Origin: Zoogloeaceae bacterium
GTDB taxonomy: Bacteria > Pseudomonadota > Gammaproteobacteria > Burkholderiales > Rhodocyclaceae
DNA: 38,414 nt
Assembly: GCA_016791005.1 (NCBI GenBank)
Contig: JAEUNY010000007.1
Coordinates: 1 to 38,414 of the forward strand
Reading direction: 5' to 3'
The first letter of the stretch is position 1. Each line of letters begins with the position of its first letter. The translations under genes were made by a program, and so were the position numbers. Of the stretch, positions 35,023-38,414 are shown piece by piece. The notes below the pieces were generated by a model. The model saw only the letters and a program-made list of their open reading frames with translations. It made no database searches and was not told the DNA's origin.

Positions 35023-36126
35023 TCAGGCCCCGGGATGTTCCAGGTAGCCCGTGATCTCCAGACCGAAGCCGGCCATGCTGGGGATCTTGCGAGGGCTGGC
35101 CATGAGTTTCATGCGGCCGACTCCCAGGGCCCGCAGGATCTGGGCCCCCACGCCGAAGAGGCGTGGGTCCCACTTGGCGGCGGGGCGGGGGACGGCCGGG
35201 TCGTTGGTTAGGGTGGCGAGGAGATCCTCGCCGCTCTGGGGGCGATAGAGCAGGATCAGCACGCCCTGCTCTGCCGCGGCGATGGTCCGCAGGGCGGCGT
35301 CCACGGGGAAGCTGTGGCGGCCGCTGCCCGGGTCGAGGAAGTCGAGGACCGAGATGGGCTCGTGGACCCGGACGAGGGTTTCCCGCGTGGCGTCGATCTC
35401 GCCATGGCTCAGGGCGAAATGTACGTCGCCACTGGTGTTGTCACGAAACGCCGAGAGGGTGAGGACGCCGTAGGGCGAGTCGACCGGCTTGGCGGCGATG
35501 CGCTCCACCAGATGCTCGGTGGCGGCGCGGTACTCGATGAGATCCCGGATCGCGCCGATCTTGAGGCCATGCTCGGCGGCGAAGCCGACGAGGTCCGGCA
35601 GCCGGGCCATGGTGCCGTCGTCGTTCATGATCTCGCAGATCACCGACGCCGGTTCCAGGCCGGCGATGGCGGCGAGATCGCAGCCGGCTTCCGTATGCCC
35701 TGCCCGCACCAGTACGCCGCCTGGACGGGCCATGATGGGGAAGATGTGGCCGGGCTGGACGATGTCGCGGGGCTTGGCGTGGCGGGCCACCGCGGCCTGG
35801 ATGGTACGCGCCCGGTCGGCCGCTGAAATTCCGGTGGTGACGCCCTCCGCCGCCTCGATGGAGACGGTGAACGCGGTCCCGTGGGAGCTGCCGTTGGTGC
35901 GGGCCATCTGGGAGAGGCCGAGTTGCTGGCAGCGGCTTTCGGTCAGGGTCAGACAGATCAGGCCGCGGCCGAACTTGGCCATGAAGTTGATGGCTTCCGG
36001 GGTGATGGCCTCCGCCGCCATCACTAGGTCGCCTTCATTCTCGCGGTCTTCCTCGTCCACCAGAATGACCATGCGGCCGGCGCGGATGTCGTCGATGATG
36101 TCTTGAATGGGCGCTAATGCGCTCAC
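35023..36126 (-). CDS. ribB: RibBA-type 3,4-dihydroxy-2-butanone 4-phosphate synthase with degenerate GTP cyclohydrolase II half
   Basis: This 367-residue protein has an intact DHBP synthase domain (about 1-200) with DEEDRENEGDLVMAAE, GSSHGTAFTVSIEA and RAGHTEAGCDLA. The C-terminal part aligns with GTP cyclohydrolase II by position, but where the zinc cysteines (pattern C-X9-10-C-X-C after VRVH) should be, VRVHEPISVLDFLDPGSGR is found and no Cys is present. The second half is therefore probably inactive as a cyclohydrolase. The GTG at 36126 is used, with taggag 7 bases upstream; the GTG two codons earlier is too close to it. A ribA elsewhere is expected. Confidence 0.92.
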   Translation of the reverse strand: MSALAPIQDIIDDIRAGRMVILVDEEDRENEGDLVMAAEAITPEAINFMAKFGRGLICLTLTESRCQQLGLSQMARTNGSSHGTAFTVSIEAAEGVTTGISAADRARTIQAAVARHAKPRDIVQPGHIFPIMARPGGVLVRAGHTEAGCDLAAIAGLEPASVICEIMNDDGTMARLPDLVGFAAEHGLKIGAIRDLIEYRAATEHLVERIAAKPVDSPYGVLTLSAFRDNTSGDVHFALSHGEIDATRETLVRVHEPISVLDFLDPGSGRHSFPVDAALRTIAAAEQGVLILLYRPQSGEDLLATLTNDPAVPRPAAKWDPRLFGVGAQILRALGVGRMKLMASPRKIPSMAGFGLEITGYLEHPGA

Positions 36127-36247
36127 GGCCACTCTCCTAACAACGGGCTCCGGGGTCTGGGGGCGGCGTCGCCGCGCGGGGTCCCGGGAAAAGGCATGTA
36201 GTGTACCTGCCCCCGGTGGGGCAGGCATAGGCGGGCAGGGTTGAGGG

Positions 36248-36850
36248 TCAGGCTTCCGGGTTCCTCTGGTAGGCGAGGAGGCGCTCCATGTAGCGGGCGA
36301 GGATGTCGATTTCCAGATTGACCCGGCTGCCGGGGGTCAGCCGCTTCAGGGTCGTCACTGCCACGGTGTGGGGGATGAGATTGATCCAGAAGCGGCGCCC
36401 GGTCACCTGATTTACCGTGAGGCTCACGCCGTCCACTGTGATGGAGCCCTTGCGCGCGATGAAGCCTGCGAGGTCGGCGGGGGCCTCGATGACGAGTTCG
36501 TGGCTTTCCCCGATGGGCTCGAAGCTCACCACCTCGCCAATCCCATCCACGTGACCCGTCACGATGTGGCCGCCCAGGCGGTCATGGACCCGCAAGGCTT
36601 TTTCGAGATTGACCTCGCCCGGCTGGTCCAGGCCGACGGTGCAATTGAGGGTCTCGCGGGAGACGTCGAAGGCGAGTTGGGGGCCATCCTGGGCGACGAC
36701 GGTGAGGCAGACCCCGCTGTGGGCGATGCTGTCGCCCAGTTTGATGTCGTCCCGGGCCAAGGTGCCCGGATTCACGCTGATGCGCACGCCGTCGGCGAGC
36801 GGGGTGACGGTTTCGATGCGGCCGATGGCTTCGACGATGCCAGAAAACAT
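36248..36850 (-). CDS. ribE: Riboflavin synthase alpha subunit
   Basis: This 200-residue protein dismutates two 6,7-dimethyl-8-ribityllumazine molecules to riboflavin. It has two lumazine-binding repeats: MFSGIVEAIGRIE at the start and GHIVTGHVDGIGEVV at the start of the second, with GVCLTVV and GVSLTVN at matching places. It is the first gene of the minus-strand riboflavin cluster; ribD, often just upstream, is absent here. Confidence 0.95.
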   Translation of the reverse strand: MFSGIVEAIGRIETVTPLADGVRISVNPGTLARDDIKLGDSIAHSGVCLTVVAQDGPQLAFDVSRETLNCTVGLDQPGEVNLEKALRVHDRLGGHIVTGHVDGIGEVVSFEPIGESHELVIEAPADLAGFIARKGSITVDGVSLTVNQVTGRRFWINLIPHTVAVTTLKRLTPGSRVNLEIDILARYMERLLAYQRNPEA

Positions 36851-37040
36851 GATGCCTGATCCGGTTGAACTGAGCCGGCATCTTAGCCGGGAGCGGGTCA
36901 TCGGGGCCGGAATATTGCCGATGCGGTGCCGAGGGTGAGACATCAGCGGGCAAGCAATGCAATACTGCTCTTGAAGGGCCGCATGCAAGGGGAGTAGCCT
37001 TCTCAACTCTCTGCCTTTGTCTTGCCGCCGGGGTTTGCCC

Positions 37041-37628
37041 ATGAAACGTCTCGCGCTTGCCTTCAGTGCTCTGCTGCTCACCGCCTGCGTCCAGGCCCCA
37101 CCGCCGAGGGAGTCGGTTCGCATTTGCGACGATCAGGGCTGCAGCGAGCGGCCGCGGGGCTATTCGAGTTTCGATCCGGCCTCTGCGGTGCCCGATGACG
37201 ATCCCACCGGCCGTATCGCCCGCCTCAAGGCGGTGGCGGAGTCCGACCCCCGCGCTGCTTACGATCTGGGGCTGCGCTATTTCCGGGGAGATGGCGTCAC
37301 CCAGGATAGCTACCAAGCCCTGGTCTGGATGCGCAAGGCCGCCGAGCACGGCAATCTCAAGGCGCAGAAGGCCCTGGGGCGCTTCTACCTGACCGGGCTG
37401 GAGGAAATGGGGTCCGACCCTCAGGAAGCGGAAAAGTGGCTGTCCATTGCGGCGAGCAAGGGGGATAAGGAATCCAAGAAGCTCCTGGCCGAGGCCTCGG
37501 CGGCGAAAAAGGCGGACGCCGACTATTACAAATCCCAGGCCCGCTGGCGGGAAGAGTCTTATCGCTACTGGTATTCCGGCTATCCCTATCAGGGCTACTG
37601 GCGCCAGGGGCTGTGGTATTTCTACTGA
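37041..37628 (+). CDS. Sel1-repeat outer-membrane-type lipoprotein
   Basis: This 195-residue protein has a lipoprotein signal peptide (MKRLALAFSALLLTAC, lipobox LTAC) and two to three Sel1-like TPR repeats (AAYDLGLRYFRGDGVTQDS, ALVWMRKAAEHGNLKAQKAL, AEKWLSIAASKGDKESKKLL). A Tyr/Trp-rich C terminus (YRYWYSGYPYQGYWRQGLWY) is unusual. It is probably anchored in the cell envelope; the function is unknown. The start at 37041 is preferred because it gives a clean signal. It diverges from ribE. Confidence 0.85.
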   Translation: MKRLALAFSALLLTACVQAPPPRESVRICDDQGCSERPRGYSSFDPASAVPDDDPTGRIARLKAVAESDPRAAYDLGLRYFRGDGVTQDSYQALVWMRKAAEHGNLKAQKALGRFYLTGLEEMGSDPQEAEKWLSIAASKGDKESKKLLAEASAAKKADADYYKSQARWREESYRYWYSGYPYQGYWRQGLWYFY

Positions 37629-37663
37629 TTCCGGGGCGGGTGAGGGTGAAGATCCGCGGTGGA

Positions 37664-37688
37664 TCCATTCCAATGGAGCCAATATAAT
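37664..37688 (+). promoter_or_regulatory. Candidate promoter with operator-like inverted repeat
   Basis: A perfect tataat (37683-37688) lies 81 bases before the next gene. Just upstream, tccatt-cc-aatgga (37664-37677) is a 6-bp perfect inverted repeat, which extends to about 9 bp with one mismatch. It covers the spacer and touches the weak -35 (tggatc, 37660-37665), a place where a repressor would act. Confidence 0.45.
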
Positions 37689-37769
37689 TTTATGACGTGT
37701 TCTTCCCGGCCGCCCTGCCGCACCCTTTTTCCGACCTCTTGAACCCACCCAGAAAGTCGAGTGAAAACA

Positions 37770-38414
37770 ATGTTGAGTTCTGGAATGAAACGCCTGTTTG
37801 CCCTGGCCATGGTGACCCCCCTGGCTGCCTGCGTCACCCCCGGCGGGGGTGGCATCGTGTCCACCGGAAACCAGACGACGGCCGTGTCCGGCGCGGCAGG
37901 GGGCGCCACCAGCGCAGGGGCGGACCCGTCCCTGGAGCGTTGCGACCAGACCCTCGGGACCATCGCCGTGGATGACGGCCGAGAGCAAGAATGGTACGGG
38001 CGCTTTGGCAGCGCCACCCAGGTGACCACCATCGAGCCCCTGATCCGCTTGGCAGTCCAGCAATCCAACTGTTTCGTCATCACCTCCATCGGCAATCAGC
38101 GCTCGGATTCCCGCCTGTCTCGCATCACCGAGATCCAGCGCAACTCTGGTGAATACCGCGCGGGCTCCAAGCAGCAGAAGGGTCAGCGGGTGGCGGCGGA
38201 TTACTACCTGGAGCCGCAGATCATCATCAACGACTCGGCCATTGGTGGCGTGGGGGCTGCCCTGGGTGGCATGGTGGGGAACCGTGCAGTGGGCGCCTTG
38301 GCGGGCGGATTGCAGTCCAAGGCTTCGGTGGTGACCCTGACCCTGTTCGACGTTCGTTCGGCGGTCCAGATCGCGGCGGCCGAGGGCAGTTCCACGGCGA
38401 CAAACTACGGTGCC
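37770..38414 (+). CDS. Lipoprotein of CsgG-like type (3' end outside window)
   Basis: This open frame runs off the window end after 215 codons. It has a lipoprotein signal (KRLFALAMVTPLAACVTP, lipobox LAAC), a Gly/Ala-rich linker and a domain starting LERCDQTLGTIAVDDGRE that continues with PLIRLAVQQSNCFVITSIGN and GGVGAALGGMVGNRAVGALA. The arrangement resembles CsgG-type or related secretion lipoproteins, which build their target protein around a conserved cysteine pair, but I cannot name the family with confidence. Starts at 37770 and 37785 are both possible. The upstream region has a candidate promoter. Confidence 0.7.
   Translation, partial: MLSSGMKRLFALAMVTPLAACVTPGGGGIVSTGNQTTAVSGAAGGATSAGADPSLERCDQTLGTIAVDDGREQEWYGRFGSATQVTTIEPLIRLAVQQSNCFVITSIGNQRSDSRLSRITEIQRNSGEYRAGSKQQKGQRVAADYYLEPQIIINDSAIGGVGAALGGMVGNRAVGALAGGLQSKASVVTLTLFDVRSAVQIAAAEGSSTATNYGA

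Noticed and set aside
36127-36247. FMN riboswitch upstream of ribBA
   Set aside because: The conserved RFN sequences are not present in this gap.
36582-38063. A 493-codon minus-strand frame spanning ribE and the two lipoproteins
   Set aside because: It runs through real genes in other frames; the lipoproteins have signal peptides and the frame has no motif.

Overview
The window is high-GC, densely coded chromosomal DNA. It has the look of a respiratory, probably denitrifying betaproteobacterium, and a Rhodocyclales-like organism is the best guess. The reasons are the end of a periplasmic nitrate reductase (nap) locus, a full system I cytochrome c maturation (ccm) operon, the lptB-rpoN-hpf-ptsN-hprK block typical of beta/gammaproteobacteria, an R-specific enoyl-CoA hydratase (phaJ type) and short or overlapping gene junctions. 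The taxonomic call is inference; no rRNA marker is present. I see no tRNA, rRNA, insertion sequence, prophage or CRISPR array, and no gap between genes longer than 300 bases.

Layout. 1-970: 3' end of napB and all of napC, separated by an imperfect palindrome. 1019-4603 (minus): a 1194-residue MASE1-CHASE-PAS hybrid histidine kinase. 4764-11834 (plus): ccmABCDEFGHI, with four start/stop overlaps. 11841-13156 (minus): menA-type prenyltransferase and a cupin. 13250-14090 (plus): HU-family protein with a strong terminator, then a MaoC/PhaJ hydratase. 14153-14746 (minus): 5-formyl-THF cyclo-ligase. 14788-21849 (plus): soluble lytic transglycosylase, NDUFA9-like epimerase, cca, a PbpC-like protein whose transpeptidase half has no recognisable active site, and an alpha/beta hydrolase. 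21965-26049: a small unknown gene, a MidA/NDUFAF7-type methyltransferase (minus), a pteridine reductase, ttcA and a cyclase-homology-FHA protein. 26115-36850 (all minus): ribE, ribBA, ribH, nusB, thiL, pgpA, pncC, recA, recX, lptB, rpoN, hpf, ptsN, hprK and a PsiF-repeat protein (listed in transcription order). 37041-38414 (plus): two lipoproteins, the second cut by the window end.

How the genes work together. NapC passes quinol electrons to NapAB, and both NapB and NapC need haem attached by the Ccm machinery encoded just downstream; MenA would supply a (demethyl)menaquinone pool. The minus-strand run joins riboflavin synthesis, thiamine phosphate kinase, DNA recombination (recA/recX), LPS export ATPase, sigma-54 and the nitrogen-PTS regulators. 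The cell-wall pair (Slt and PbpC-like) flanks NDUFA9-like and cca.

Most unusual items: the PbpC-like glycosyltransferase with an eroded transpeptidase domain, an FHA protein fused to a probably non-catalytic class III cyclase domain, the napB-napC palindrome, and a RibBA whose GTP cyclohydrolase II half lacks the zinc cysteines. No clearly new multi-gene system is evident; most of the window is housekeeping and respiratory core.
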